DNA of 64,000 nt, from contig NZ_MPCX01000005.1 in the NCBI RefSeq assembly GCF_001874145.1, forward strand, positions 124,001 to 188,000, given 5' to 3'. The DNA comes from Lacinutrix sp. MedPE-SW. Lineage in GTDB: Bacteria; Bacteroidota; Bacteroidia; Flavobacteriales; Flavobacteriaceae. Below, piece by piece: positions 46,690 to 56,158 of this stretch. The translations under genes and the position numbers were made by a program. The notes below the pieces were generated by a model. It was not told where the DNA came from, did not search any database, and saw only the letters and a program-made list of their open reading frames with translations. Each line of letters starts with the position of its first letter. Position 1 is the stretch's first letter.

Positions 46690-48312
46690 ATGAAAAATTT
46701 AGCACAAACAAATTATAGCTCTGCGCTAGAAACAATAAGAAGCCTAAAAGCTAAATATGGAAATACTTGGGATGCAATATTACCAGAAAGCGCTGCAAGA
46801 ATGGCAATACAAAATAGATTTAAAACAGGTTTAGATATTGCTAAATATACCGCTGCCATTATGAGAAAAGACATGGCAGAGTACGATGCAGACACTACAA
46901 AATACACGCAATCTCTAGGTTGCTGGCATGGGTTTGTTGCCCAACAAAAAATGATAGCTGTTAAAAAGCACCATCAAACTACAAACAAAAAATACTTATA
47001 CCTTTCTGGTTGGATGGTTGCTGCATTACGTTCAGAGTTTGGCCCGTTACCAGACCAATCTATGCATGAAAAAACTGCTGTACCTGAATTAATTGCAGAA
47101 ATTTATGATTTCTTGCGTCAAGCAGATGCTATAGAATTAAACGATTTATTTAGACGCTTAGAAAATGGTGAAGACGTACAAGACAAAATAGATAATTTCG
47201 AAACTCACATTGTACCTATTATAGCAGATATTGATGCTGGTTTTGGTAATGAAGAAGCAACCTATTTATTATCAAAAAAAATGATACAAGCTGGTGCTTG
47301 TGCAATACAAATTGAAAACCAAGTATCTGATGCTAAACAATGCGGTCACCAAGATGGCAAAGTTACCGTACCACATGAAGATTTTATAGCAAAACTAAAT
47401 GCAGTAAGATATGCTTTTTTAGAATTAGGTATTGAAGACGGGATTATAGTTGCTAGAACAGATTCTGAAGGTGCAGGATTAACACAAAAACTTCCTGTAA
47501 GTCAAAAACCTGGAGATTTAGCATCACAATATCTTGCCTTTGTTGAAGCAGAAGAAATTGATATAAATAATGCTAAAGAAGATGATGTTTTACTTAAAAG
47601 AGATGGTAAACTTGTTAGACCTGTTCGTCTTGCCAATGGCTTATATAAATTTAGAGATGGTACCAATATTGACCGTGTTGTATTAGATTGTGTAACTAGC
47701 TTACAAAATGGAGCAGATTTATTATGGATAGAAACACCAACTCCAAACGTTAAACAAATAGCACATATGGTTAATAGAGTGCGCGCAATAATTCCAAACG
47801 CAAAATTGGTATACAATAATTCACCATCATTTAACTGGACTTTAAATTTTAGAAATCAAGCATATGATGCTATGCTTTTAGAAGGAAAAAACCTTACAGC
47901 ATATGATAGAAACAATTTAATGGCTGAAGAGTATGATAATACAGAGTTAAGTCTGCGTGCAGACCAAAATATAAAAACGTTTCAAGCAGATGCATCAAGA
48001 GAAGCCGGAATATTTCACCACTTAATAACCTTACCAACTTATCACACAACTGCGTTGCATATGAATAATTTAACACAAGGATACTTTGGTAAAGAAGGCA
48101 TGTTAACTTATGTAAAAGAAGTACAACGTCAAGAGATTAGAAAAGGTGTATCATGCGTAAAACACCAAAGAATGGCAGGATCTGATTTAGGTGATGATCA
48201 CAAAACATTTTTTGCAGGAGAAAAAGCACTAAAAGCTAGCGGAGAAAATAACACATCAAACCAATTTGAAAACACTATTAAAACTACTCCTGTTATAGAT
48301 ATAGCAGTATAA
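46690..48312 (+). CDS. aceA: Isocitrate lyase
   Basis: Isocitrate lyase splits isocitrate into succinate and glyoxylate. The 540-residue protein is the longer bacterial form. The active-site hexapeptide K-Q-C-G-H at 216-220, followed by Q-D-G-K-V, replaces the KKCGH of E. coli and is common in this lineage. I-A-D-I-D-A-G-F-G-N near 178 and I-E-T-P-T-P complete the signature. It follows aceB by 75 bases with a hairpin between. A strong terminator follows. Confidence 0.97.
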   Translation: MKNLAQTNYSSALETIRSLKAKYGNTWDAILPESAARMAIQNRFKTGLDIAKYTAAIMRKDMAEYDADTTKYTQSLGCWHGFVAQQKMIAVKKHHQTTNKKYLYLSGWMVAALRSEFGPLPDQSMHEKTAVPELIAEIYDFLRQADAIELNDLFRRLENGEDVQDKIDNFETHIVPIIADIDAGFGNEEATYLLSKKMIQAGACAIQIENQVSDAKQCGHQDGKVTVPHEDFIAKLNAVRYAFLELGIEDGIIVARTDSEGAGLTQKLPVSQKPGDLASQYLAFVEAEEIDINNAKEDDVLLKRDGKLVRPVRLANGLYKFRDGTNIDRVVLDCVTSLQNGADLLWIETPTPNVKQIAHMVNRVRAIIPNAKLVYNNSPSFNWTLNFRNQAYDAMLLEGKNLTAYDRNNLMAEEYDNTELSLRADQNIKTFQADASREAGIFHHLITLPTYHTTALHMNNLTQGYFGKEGMLTYVKEVQRQEIRKGVSCVKHQRMAGSDLGDDHKTFFAGEKALKASGENNTSNQFENTIKTTPVIDIAV

Positions 48313-48332
48313 CTTAAAACATTCTTAACTAC

Positions 48333-48368
48333 AAAAAAAAGAGTTAGCTTTTAGCTAACTCTTTTTTT
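48333..48368 (+). terminator. Terminator after aceA
   Basis: AAAAGAGTTAGCT pairs with AGCTAACTCTTTT around TT or TTT, flanked by an A run and a seven-T run. Confidence 0.92.
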
Positions 48369-48462
48369 ATTTTAATTAAATGCTTCTTAAAGTAAAAGTG
48401 TTTCCTTAAATCTTTTGTTATTTTAGTCTTATGCTTAATTATAAACTATAATCTAAAGACTT

Positions 48463-48819
48463 ATGAGCAATCAGTTAAAAATTAACGGTAAAATTTTAAA
48501 CAAAGCTAAAGTGCTAAATTTAATAGAAAAAAATAGTACTATAGAAGCAGTTAAATACGTGAAAGATGAAACAAATCTATCTTTAAAAGATTCTAAGGAT
48601 ATTGTAGACAACCTTCTAGAAAATCCAGAATTTTATGGCGGTGCAGAAAATACTATTATAGAACCAACCATAACAGAAAGAAATCTTATTGTAAAAAATA
48701 AAGAGCGTAATTTTAAAGGCTCTCATGTTTTAAAAAACAAGCAAACAAAAGCCAAAAACTCGATTATTATTTTTTTATTAATCGTAGTACTAATATTAAC
48801 CTATTTTCTTTTAAAATAG
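48463..48819 (+). CDS. Small protein with L7/L12-like segment and C-terminal membrane anchor
   Basis: In this 118-residue protein, residues about 26-51 (E-A-V-K-Y-V-K-D-E-T-N-L-S-L-K-D-S-K-D-I-V) resemble the ribosomal L7/L12 C-terminal helix-turn-helix. A basic linker follows, and a single hydrophobic segment at about 100-117 ends the chain. It is thus a tail-anchored protein with an L7/L12-like domain. No family name is certain. It precedes a second membrane-protein gene by about 16 bases. Confidence 0.65.
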   Translation: MSNQLKINGKILNKAKVLNLIEKNSTIEAVKYVKDETNLSLKDSKDIVDNLLENPEFYGGAENTIIEPTITERNLIVKNKERNFKGSHVLKNKQTKAKNSIIIFLLIVVLILTYFLLK

Positions 48820-48835
48820 ATTTAAAAATATACTA

Positions 48836-49411
48836 TTGAAAAACAAAAAAATAAAACTAACCTTTAATGATAGAAAACAGTTTATAGTGTTTGCTATAAA
48901 AAAACACTTAGGCTTATTAGGTATTTGGTTAGCATTTATAATTTTCGGTGCTTTTTTTGCATATTTAGGTAGTAAATTTAAAACTGATGGTACATTATTT
49001 ATGGCTTTTGGTTTTGGGTTTATTTTACTTAGTTCTGCTTTTATACTCTTTACACTACCTTCTAGCCTGCAATATTATTATGAACAAGCTTTAACTAAAA
49101 AATATGGGAGCTACACTTTAGCTAAAATCACAAATAAACGAATTGATGACTATTCACATAATCTAAAAAATTTAGATAGTAGTACAAACAAAAGAGTCAA
49201 AACGTTTTTGTATGTAATAGAATTTCAGTTTACCTATAATAATATAACTTATAGTAATGAATGTTATTTTGAGCACGAAGCAACTTTTAATGCTATTACA
49301 ACGACTACTGTATTGCCTATAAAATTTTTAAAAATCAACCCCAATAAAACCTCCATAAGACGGCAAAAACTAAGTAAGCAATTAGGTATTAAAGCACAAT
49401 TATGCAACTAA
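48836..49411 (+). CDS. Membrane protein, DUF3592-like
   Basis: This 191-residue protein has two hydrophobic segments near 23-44 and 53-75. A soluble tail contains Y-V-I-E-F-Q-F-T-Y-N-N-I-T-Y, a pattern of DUF3592-like proteins (a short beta domain after two TM helices). The start is a TTG at 48836; no ATG fits better. Function is unknown. It is close behind the tail-anchored L7/L12-like gene, so the pair may be cotranscribed. Confidence 0.6.
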   Translation: MKNKKIKLTFNDRKQFIVFAIKKHLGLLGIWLAFIIFGAFFAYLGSKFKTDGTLFMAFGFGFILLSSAFILFTLPSSLQYYYEQALTKKYGSYTLAKITNKRIDDYSHNLKNLDSSTNKRVKTFLYVIEFQFTYNNITYSNECYFEHEATFNAITTTTVLPIKFLKINPNKTSIRRQKLSKQLGIKAQLCN

Positions 49412-49497
49412 GTTAACGCTAAGTAAAAGTTAAGTTTTTATTATAAAACGTATCATTTAAAACACGCTAAAAACAATTAAACTACCTTTGTTAAACT

Positions 49498-51756
49498 GTG
49501 CAGAATAAGTTAAAAACACATTTAATCACTACAGAGTTATTTTTAAAAGGCTCTAGCTTTTACAGAGGTATTGTATTAACAGTTGCTATTGTTTTACCTT
49601 TAGCAATTTTAAATATTACCAATTTATTTGAATTTGCTCCAGCTATTGCACTTGGAACATTTTTAAATGCACCAAGCGATGTTCCTGGTAGTTTAAGGCG
49701 TAAAATTAATGGTATACTTATAAGTATTCTTTTAACCCTTTTAGTATCATTTATAATTTTTGTTACAAAACCCTATTTCATATTATTATTAATAGCAATT
49801 GCAATTATTAGTTTTTTAGTAAGCCTAATTTCTGTTTATGGTTTTAGAGCGTCTTTAATTTCATTTTCTGGCCTATTGGCAATTGTTTTAACATTAGCTA
49901 TAGAAAAAACCGATATTAAAGCTATAGCATTACATGTTGGTTTACTTGGTGTTGGCGGACTTTGGTATTTAATTGTTTCACTACTATCTAACTGGTTATT
50001 TCCTAAAAAGGATGATGACCAACTACTATCAGACACATTACAACTTACAGGAGAATTTTTAAAAATAAGAGCCAAGTTACTTACCAAACAAAACAAACGA
50101 GAAAAAAACGCCAAAAAGGCACTTATATTACAAACACAAATTAGCGAAAAACACGAAACATTGCGTGAATCGCTATTAGAAGGAAGAAAACGTTCTGGTA
50201 GATCATTTTCTAATGAGCGTAGACTTTTAATATTTATTTCACTAGTGGATATTTTTGAGTTAGCTCTAGCAAATTCTTTAGATTACTCAAAAATAGATTC
50301 CATATTTGGTTTACATAAATCACATTTAATAGTTTTTAAAAAAATGAATAAAGTTTTAGGCAATCACTTAATTGCTTTATCTGAACTTTTAATAAAAAAA
50401 GGAAACCTTCCAAACTTAGAACAACTAAACAAAACATTTAAAAAAACAGAAACTGCAATTCAAGATTATGTAGATGTAGTTACTTTACCAGAAGCCAGAG
50501 ATGGCGCAATAGCATTAAGAAACCTTCAAGATTACCAAAAACAACTCTTACAAGAAGTAAAAGCTATTAGACGTGTACTTAAAAAAGTAAAAGACAACAC
50601 TAAAGCATCTTTAAAAATTAAAACCTCTCAACAGTTTTTAACCTCTCAAGATTATAGATTTAATATTCTATTACAACATTTTAGCTTAAAATCACCAATG
50701 CTAAGGCATGCTTTAAGACTATCAATTGCTATTGTCTTTGGCTTTTTGTTAGGTAGCTTATTAGATTTAAAAAATGCTTATTGGATTGTACTTACCATAA
50801 TAGTTATAATGAGACCCAATTATGGTTTAACAAAAGAACGCTCTAAAAACCGTATTATAGGTACGTTAATTGGCGCTGTTATAGCAATAATTATTATTTT
50901 AATTACTAAAAACACTACAGTTTACATGATTTTAGCTGTAGTATCTTTAACTTTTGCCTTCTCGTTAATACAGCAAAGCTATAAAGCAGGCGCAGCTTTT
51001 ATTACTTTAAATATTGTATTTGTTTATTCTTTAATAGACCCTAATGCATTTTCGGTTATTCAATATAGAGTAATAGATACTATTATTGGAGCAACTATTG
51101 CTATAGTTGCAAACTATCTGGTTTTTCCAAGTTGGGAATATAAAAATCTAGATGCCGTAATTGTTAGCGTAATAACTTCAAACGGAAAATACCTACAAGC
51201 CACTAAAGCATTATACCACAATAAAGAAGAAAATAATTTAAATTATAAAATTTCTAGAAAGGAAGCCTTTTTAGCTATGAGTAATTTAAACGCCGCTTTT
51301 CAACGCGTGACGCAAGATCCAAAATCTAAACAAAAAGAATCGGCTTTAATTTACGACATGGTAACTTTAAACCATACCATTTTATCTGCAATTGCTTCAA
51401 TTGGAAGCTATATACTTAACCATAAAACTACTTCTGCTTCTAAAGAGTTTGACACCATTACAGAGAGTATTTTTAACACATTAAACAATACGGCTTCAAA
51501 ATTAGAAAACAACAAAATAACAGAGCTCACAACAGAAAAAGAAACTGCTCAAGCACATAAAAGACTTCAGCAACATTATGAGAATTTATCTCAAAAAAGA
51601 GATATGGCTATAGAAGCTGGACAAACGCAAATAGATAATAAAGCACTACTAAACCTTCAAGAAGCACATTTAATAAGCAACCAACTACTTTGGCTTAAAA
51701 CGCTGTCTACAAATTTAACCAATGCTGCAAAAAAATATAAGTCGGTTTTTAATTAA
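49498..51756 (+). CDS. FUSC family membrane protein (YccS/YhfK-like)
   Basis: This 752-residue protein has two repeats of an N-terminal membrane bundle (about 22-165 and 395-545), each followed by a cytoplasmic helical domain. G-T-F-L-N-A-P-S-D-V-P-G-S and I-V-I-M-R-P-N-Y-G-L-T-K-E-R are FUSC-family signatures. YccS and related proteins are linked to aromatic-acid or antibiotic efflux, but no function is established for this group. The start codon is a GTG at 49498. Confidence 0.9.
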   Translation: MQNKLKTHLITTELFLKGSSFYRGIVLTVAIVLPLAILNITNLFEFAPAIALGTFLNAPSDVPGSLRRKINGILISILLTLLVSFIIFVTKPYFILLLIAIAIISFLVSLISVYGFRASLISFSGLLAIVLTLAIEKTDIKAIALHVGLLGVGGLWYLIVSLLSNWLFPKKDDDQLLSDTLQLTGEFLKIRAKLLTKQNKREKNAKKALILQTQISEKHETLRESLLEGRKRSGRSFSNERRLLIFISLVDIFELALANSLDYSKIDSIFGLHKSHLIVFKKMNKVLGNHLIALSELLIKKGNLPNLEQLNKTFKKTETAIQDYVDVVTLPEARDGAIALRNLQDYQKQLLQEVKAIRRVLKKVKDNTKASLKIKTSQQFLTSQDYRFNILLQHFSLKSPMLRHALRLSIAIVFGFLLGSLLDLKNAYWIVLTIIVIMRPNYGLTKERSKNRIIGTLIGAVIAIIIILITKNTTVYMILAVVSLTFAFSLIQQSYKAGAAFITLNIVFVYSLIDPNAFSVIQYRVIDTIIGATIAIVANYLVFPSWEYKNLDAVIVSVITSNGKYLQATKALYHNKEENNLNYKISRKEAFLAMSNLNAAFQRVTQDPKSKQKESALIYDMVTLNHTILSAIASIGSYILNHKTTSASKEFDTITESIFNTLNNTASKLENNKITELTTEKETAQAHKRLQQHYENLSQKRDMAIEAGQTQIDNKALLNLQEAHLISNQLLWLKTLSTNLTNAAKKYKSVFN

Positions 51757-51790
51757 AACACGTTTATTAAAACTGCTATAACTTTTAAGT

Positions 51791-51798
51791 TATCTTTG
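51791..51798 (+). promoter_or_regulatory. -7 element for the DEAD-box helicase
   Basis: TATCTTTG matches TAnnTTTG perfectly and lies 16 bases before the chosen ATG at 51814, so it also rules against the upstream TTG start. Confidence 0.6.
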
Positions 51799-51813
51799 CA
51801 TAAAATTAATTAC

Positions 51814-53049
51814 ATGTCATTTAAAGATTTAAAACTTAACAGACCATTATTACGTGCCATTGCCGAAAAAGGTTATGATAACCCAACCTTAATTCAAGAG
51901 CGTACAATACCTTTAGTTTTAAATAAAAAAGACGTCATTGCCTCTGCTCAAACCGGTACCGGAAAAACAGCAGCTTTTGCATTACCTATACTCCAGTTGC
52001 TTTACGATAAGCAAGATGCAGCCAAAAATCAAAAAAAAGTTCGTGCTTTAATTATAAGCCCTACACGAGAATTAGCAATACAAATTCAAGAAAATTTTCA
52101 AGACTATTTAATATATACTAACCTACGTTCTGCAGTTATTTTTGGAGGTGCGTCCATAGAACCACAAAAAGATGTTTTAAGAAAAGGCGTAGATATTTTA
52201 ATAGCTACTCCTGGTAGATTATTAGATTTACACAAACAAGATGAAGTAAATTTAGACTATGTTGAAACCTTAGTTTTAGACGAAGCAGATTTAATGCTTG
52301 ATATGGGTTTTATAGACGATGTTAAAAAAATTGAAAGACTTTGTCCTGCAGAAAAACAAATCCTTCTGTTTTCAGCAACAATGCCATATAAGGTTGAGCA
52401 ATTAGCAAAAACTATTTTAAACAACCCTAAACGTGTTGAAGTATCCCAGAATTCTTCAACATCAAAAAATATAAACCAAGCACTTTACTACGTCCCAAAA
52501 CCTAAAAAAATAGAATTATGTTTACACTTATTACGTAATACTATAAAAGGTAAAATAATTATTTTTAGACGCACAAAATATGGTGTAGATAAACTTGAAA
52601 AAACGCTTTTAAGAAACAATTATAAAGCCGATAGTATTCATGGTGATAAAAGCCAAACCTTAAGACAAGAAGCTTTAAATAGATTCAAAAAAAATGAGGT
52701 TAATATTTTAATTGCTACAGATGTTGCTGCTCGCGGTATAGATATAGAAAATGTAGATGCAGTAATAAATTTTGATATGCCAAACGTACCAGAAACTTAC
52801 GTACATAGAATTGGTAGAACCGGAAGAGCTGGAAATACTGGTATGGCGTATTCATTTTGTTCTGCAGATGAAAAAGAATACATAAAAACCATACAACAAC
52901 TTATTAATTTACAATTAGACATTGTAGAAGATCATCCATATCCATTAGATCCTAAAGCAAAACCACAGGTACATAAAAAGAAAGGTTCTAAATATAAAAA
53001 AGGAAGAAAAAGTGAAGCTTCAAAAAAGAAGAAAAAACGTTGGTATTAA
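51814..53049 (+). CDS. DEAD-box RNA helicase (RhlE-like)
   Basis: I chose the ATG at 51814 (M-S-F-K-D-L-K-L-N-R-P-L-L-R-A-I), because the family begins here and a -7 promoter box overlaps the earlier TTG. The 411-residue protein has the Q motif, A-Q-T-G-T-G-K-T, P-T-R-E-L-A, D-E-A-D, S-A-T, and H-R-I-G-R-T-G-R. The C-terminus is a very basic tail (K-K-G-S-K-Y-K-K-G-R-K). It is RhlE-like rather than DeaD. A likely role is RNA unwinding in ribosome assembly or cold adaptation. Confidence 0.94.
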   Translation: MSFKDLKLNRPLLRAIAEKGYDNPTLIQERTIPLVLNKKDVIASAQTGTGKTAAFALPILQLLYDKQDAAKNQKKVRALIISPTRELAIQIQENFQDYLIYTNLRSAVIFGGASIEPQKDVLRKGVDILIATPGRLLDLHKQDEVNLDYVETLVLDEADLMLDMGFIDDVKKIERLCPAEKQILLFSATMPYKVEQLAKTILNNPKRVEVSQNSSTSKNINQALYYVPKPKKIELCLHLLRNTIKGKIIIFRRTKYGVDKLEKTLLRNNYKADSIHGDKSQTLRQEALNRFKKNEVNILIATDVAARGIDIENVDAVINFDMPNVPETYVHRIGRTGRAGNTGMAYSFCSADEKEYIKTIQQLINLQLDIVEDHPYPLDPKAKPQVHKKKGSKYKKGRKSEASKKKKKRWY

Positions 53050-53066
53050 TTTTACCAACGTTTTTA
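53034..53066 (+). terminator. Terminator overlapping the helicase stop codon
   Basis: AAAACGTTGGTA pairs with TACCAACGTTTT, followed by T. The left arm covers the last codons of the helicase gene. Confidence 0.8.
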
Positions 53067-53173
53067 TTTTTAGTTAAATAGTATTTCAATTAAAAATAAT
53101 AAGCAATAACAAACAAATTATTATTCATTACTTAATTAATCTGTACTTTAGTAACTTAAAATCAACTTTTAAA

Positions 53174-54964
53174 ATGAAACACTATTTAGCAATTTTATGC
53201 ATGATAACGCTACTAGCATCATGTAAAAACGACAAAAGCCCTACTACAGAAACACCAGACTCTACAGAAAAAAATATAGAATTTAGCAGTATGCTAAACG
53301 ATTTTTATCAAGACGGTTTAAAACTAAATCCTTTAGCAGCAACCTCTGCAGGAGATCATAGATATAATAATTTACTACCCAATTCTCTATCAGATGAGTT
53401 TGCTACAAAAGTAAAAGCATACTACCAAAATTATAAAACTAAAGCAGAATCTTATACTAATGAGCAACTCACAAAAACACAACAATTAAGTCGTGATGTT
53501 TTAATTTGGGATTGCAACATTAACTTAGACCGTTTTAATTTTAATGAAGATTTAACGCCTATAAACCAAATGTGGACACAGCAATTAACCATTGGTCAAT
53601 TAGCAAGCGGTAAAAGTGCACAACCTTTTAATACCATAGAAGATTATGAGAATTGGTTACAACGTGTTGATCAATATTTAGAATGGGTAGCATCAGCCGA
53701 AGCTAAAATGAAAGAAGGCATTCAAGTAAATCACGTATTACCTAAGTCTTTAATTATAAAAGTTACACCACAATTAAAAACTATAATTGATACTAAATTA
53801 GAAGACCATTTATTTTATCAGCCTATTAAAAATATGCCTGAAGATTTTTCTGAAGAAGACAAAAAACGTCTTACAGAAGCTTATTCAAACATGATAGAAA
53901 ACAAACTAAAACCTGCTTATACTAACCTTTATACTTTTATGAATGGTGAATATTTAGAAGCTGGTAGAACTTCTAGCGGCATTAGCGATACTCCAAATGG
54001 GAAAGCCTATTACGATCACCAAATTAAACTTTACACAACGACAGAAATGACTGCAAACCAAATTCACGAACTTGGTTTAAGTGAGGTAAAACGTATACTT
54101 GCAGAAATGGAAGCAGTAAAAGAGCAAGTTGGTTACAAAGGTGATATTATTTCTTTTTTCGATTATGTTAGAAATAATAAAGAATTAATGCCGTACAAAA
54201 CTCCAGAAGAAATTATTGCTAATTTTAACGAGATTCATAAAACCATGAAACCCCAAATAGAAAAACTATTTGACGTTAAACCAGAAACAGCTTTTGAAGT
54301 AAGACAAACCGAAAAATTTAGAGAAGCATCTGCAAGTGCAGAATACAATCCTGGCTCTTTAGATGGTACACGACCTGGAATTTTTTACACACCAATTCCA
54401 GATGCCACAAAATATAATGTTTTTAGTGACGAAGCATTATTTTTACACGAAGCAATTCCTGGACATCATTATCAAATTTCTTTACAACAAGAAGACACAA
54501 ACTTACCAGAGTTTAGAAAAACTTTGTGGTATAGTGCCTATGGTGAAGGTTGGGCTTTATATAGCGAGTCTCTAGGTAAAGAACTTGGTTTATACACAGA
54601 TCCTTACCAATATTTTGGAATGTTAGGTATGGAAATGCACCGCGCTATTCGTTTAGTAGTAGATACTGGAATGCATGCAAAAGGCTGGACAAGAGAACAA
54701 GCAATTAAATACTCTTTAGCGCACGAGGCAGAAAGTGAAGCCAGTATAATTTCAGAAATAGAACGTTATATGGCTAATCCTGGTCAAGCATTATCTTATA
54801 AAATTGGCCAATTAAAAATTAGAGAACTTCGTGCCAAAGCAGAAAAAAGTTTGGGAGAGAAATTTAATATTGCAGCGTTTCATAATCAAGTATTAGAAAC
54901 TGGTTGTGTACCATTAGCTTTATTAGAAACCAAAATTGATAATTGGATAAACGCTTCAAAATAA
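53174..54964 (+). CDS. DUF885 lipoprotein, putative metallopeptidase
   Basis: This 596-residue protein has a lipobox signal (Cys17 in LLASCKN). The DUF885 core shows the zinc-binding-type motif His425-Glu426-A-I-P-G-His431-His432, followed later by Y-G-E-G-W-A-L-Y. The family resembles gluzincin peptidases and is widespread in Bacteroidota. Substrate is unknown. It is probably periplasmic or outer-membrane-anchored. It stands between the helicase and another exported protein without tight spacing. Confidence 0.9.
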   Translation: MKHYLAILCMITLLASCKNDKSPTTETPDSTEKNIEFSSMLNDFYQDGLKLNPLAATSAGDHRYNNLLPNSLSDEFATKVKAYYQNYKTKAESYTNEQLTKTQQLSRDVLIWDCNINLDRFNFNEDLTPINQMWTQQLTIGQLASGKSAQPFNTIEDYENWLQRVDQYLEWVASAEAKMKEGIQVNHVLPKSLIIKVTPQLKTIIDTKLEDHLFYQPIKNMPEDFSEEDKKRLTEAYSNMIENKLKPAYTNLYTFMNGEYLEAGRTSSGISDTPNGKAYYDHQIKLYTTTEMTANQIHELGLSEVKRILAEMEAVKEQVGYKGDIISFFDYVRNNKELMPYKTPEEIIANFNEIHKTMKPQIEKLFDVKPETAFEVRQTEKFREASASAEYNPGSLDGTRPGIFYTPIPDATKYNVFSDEALFLHEAIPGHHYQISLQQEDTNLPEFRKTLWYSAYGEGWALYSESLGKELGLYTDPYQYFGMLGMEMHRAIRLVVDTGMHAKGWTREQAIKYSLAHEAESEASIISEIERYMANPGQALSYKIGQLKIRELRAKAEKSLGEKFNIAAFHNQVLETGCVPLALLETKIDNWINASK

Positions 54965-55069
54965 CAACAAAACTGTAATTAAAGTTTTATATTTAGTACA
55001 ATTAAAAAACATCACACTTTTGTTTTTTAATTGTACTTTATATTTTTAGATAATATTTAAATTCAAAAA

Positions 55070-56053
55070 ATGTCTATAAAAAAACATCTTACTATCTGCT
55101 TTTTTTTCGTGTCACTGTGTTGTATGTCACAAAACACAACTATAATTTCAGAGACTCAAAATCCAGTTGCCTATGCAACCATTTCTTTTGGTAACGGCAA
55201 TGGGATTTTTGCAGATGAAGACGGCAAGTTTTATTTTTCAAAAAAATTATATAAAGACATAGACACCTTATATCTATCTGCAGTAGGTTATAAAGATTTA
55301 AAACTCCCAACACAACAATTACCTAGCACGCTAGTAATGGAATCTAAGGTAAGTGAACTGCAAGAGGTTATTATAAAAAACAAACCTAAAGGTCCTTTTA
55401 AAATTGAAAAAATAAAGCCAACAACACATAACGATTATTATAAATGTTGGCTACCAACTATAGAAAGTGAAATTGGAGTACTATTTCCTAATAAAACACA
55501 ACAAACAAAACGATTAACTAAAATAAAAATACCAATAAAAGTTGAAGCCAAAACATGGCGAAAACGTAATAAATCTAATAGCAAAAAAAGACCCTTTTCA
55601 ACTAAATTTAAAGTCAATTTCTACGAAAACAATAATGGTTTACCTGGAGATATATTAACCTACGATAATATTGTTTTTATCGCTACAGAAAAAAACGAAG
55701 AACTTTTTGAACTTGACGTAACACCTTTTGATATATACGTACCAAAATCTGGTATTTTTGTATCATTACAAGTATTGGGATATACTGATGCTAAAGGAAA
55801 ACTACTACCTAACAAAAAATACCAAGAAGTCAAAACAAAACGCGGTATAGTAAAAGTATCTACCACATTTAGACCGCTTTTACCTTTTACAGATAAAATT
55901 CAAGAAAAAAGAACCTACGTAAAACGTGTGTTTTTAAACGGCGGAAAATGGGTACTTTACGACAAAGAAAACATTAACAAATCTAAGCTACTTATGGAAG
56001 GTTTAAATAATTATGGCATAGGTTTAGAAATGGAAGTCTACCAAAAAAAATAG
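55070..56053 (+). CDS. Exported protein with carboxypeptidase-regulatory-like domain
   Basis: This 327-residue protein has a signal peptide ending near CCMSQ and a carboxypeptidase-D-regulatory-like domain at about 25-90 (N-P-V-A-Y-A-T-I-S-F, then D-E-D-G-K-F). A region follows that contains basic K-R-x-R stretches and F-Y-E-N-N-N-G-L-P-G-D. The rest is of an unassigned family common in flavobacteria. It lacks a TonB barrel. No clear partner is adjacent. Confidence 0.75.
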   Translation: MSIKKHLTICFFFVSLCCMSQNTTIISETQNPVAYATISFGNGNGIFADEDGKFYFSKKLYKDIDTLYLSAVGYKDLKLPTQQLPSTLVMESKVSELQEVIIKNKPKGPFKIEKIKPTTHNDYYKCWLPTIESEIGVLFPNKTQQTKRLTKIKIPIKVEAKTWRKRNKSNSKKRPFSTKFKVNFYENNNGLPGDILTYDNIVFIATEKNEELFELDVTPFDIYVPKSGIFVSLQVLGYTDAKGKLLPNKKYQEVKTKRGIVKVSTTFRPLLPFTDKIQEKRTYVKRVFLNGGKWVLYDKENINKSKLLMEGLNNYGIGLEMEVYQKK

Positions 56054-56158
56054 AAATTTTATACTTTAAAATTACATTTTAACTAAAAATGAATGACTTC
56101 GGTTTAAAAAACAAAAAAAGTCGTTGCGAGTTAACATATTTATATTATTTTTAATTCT

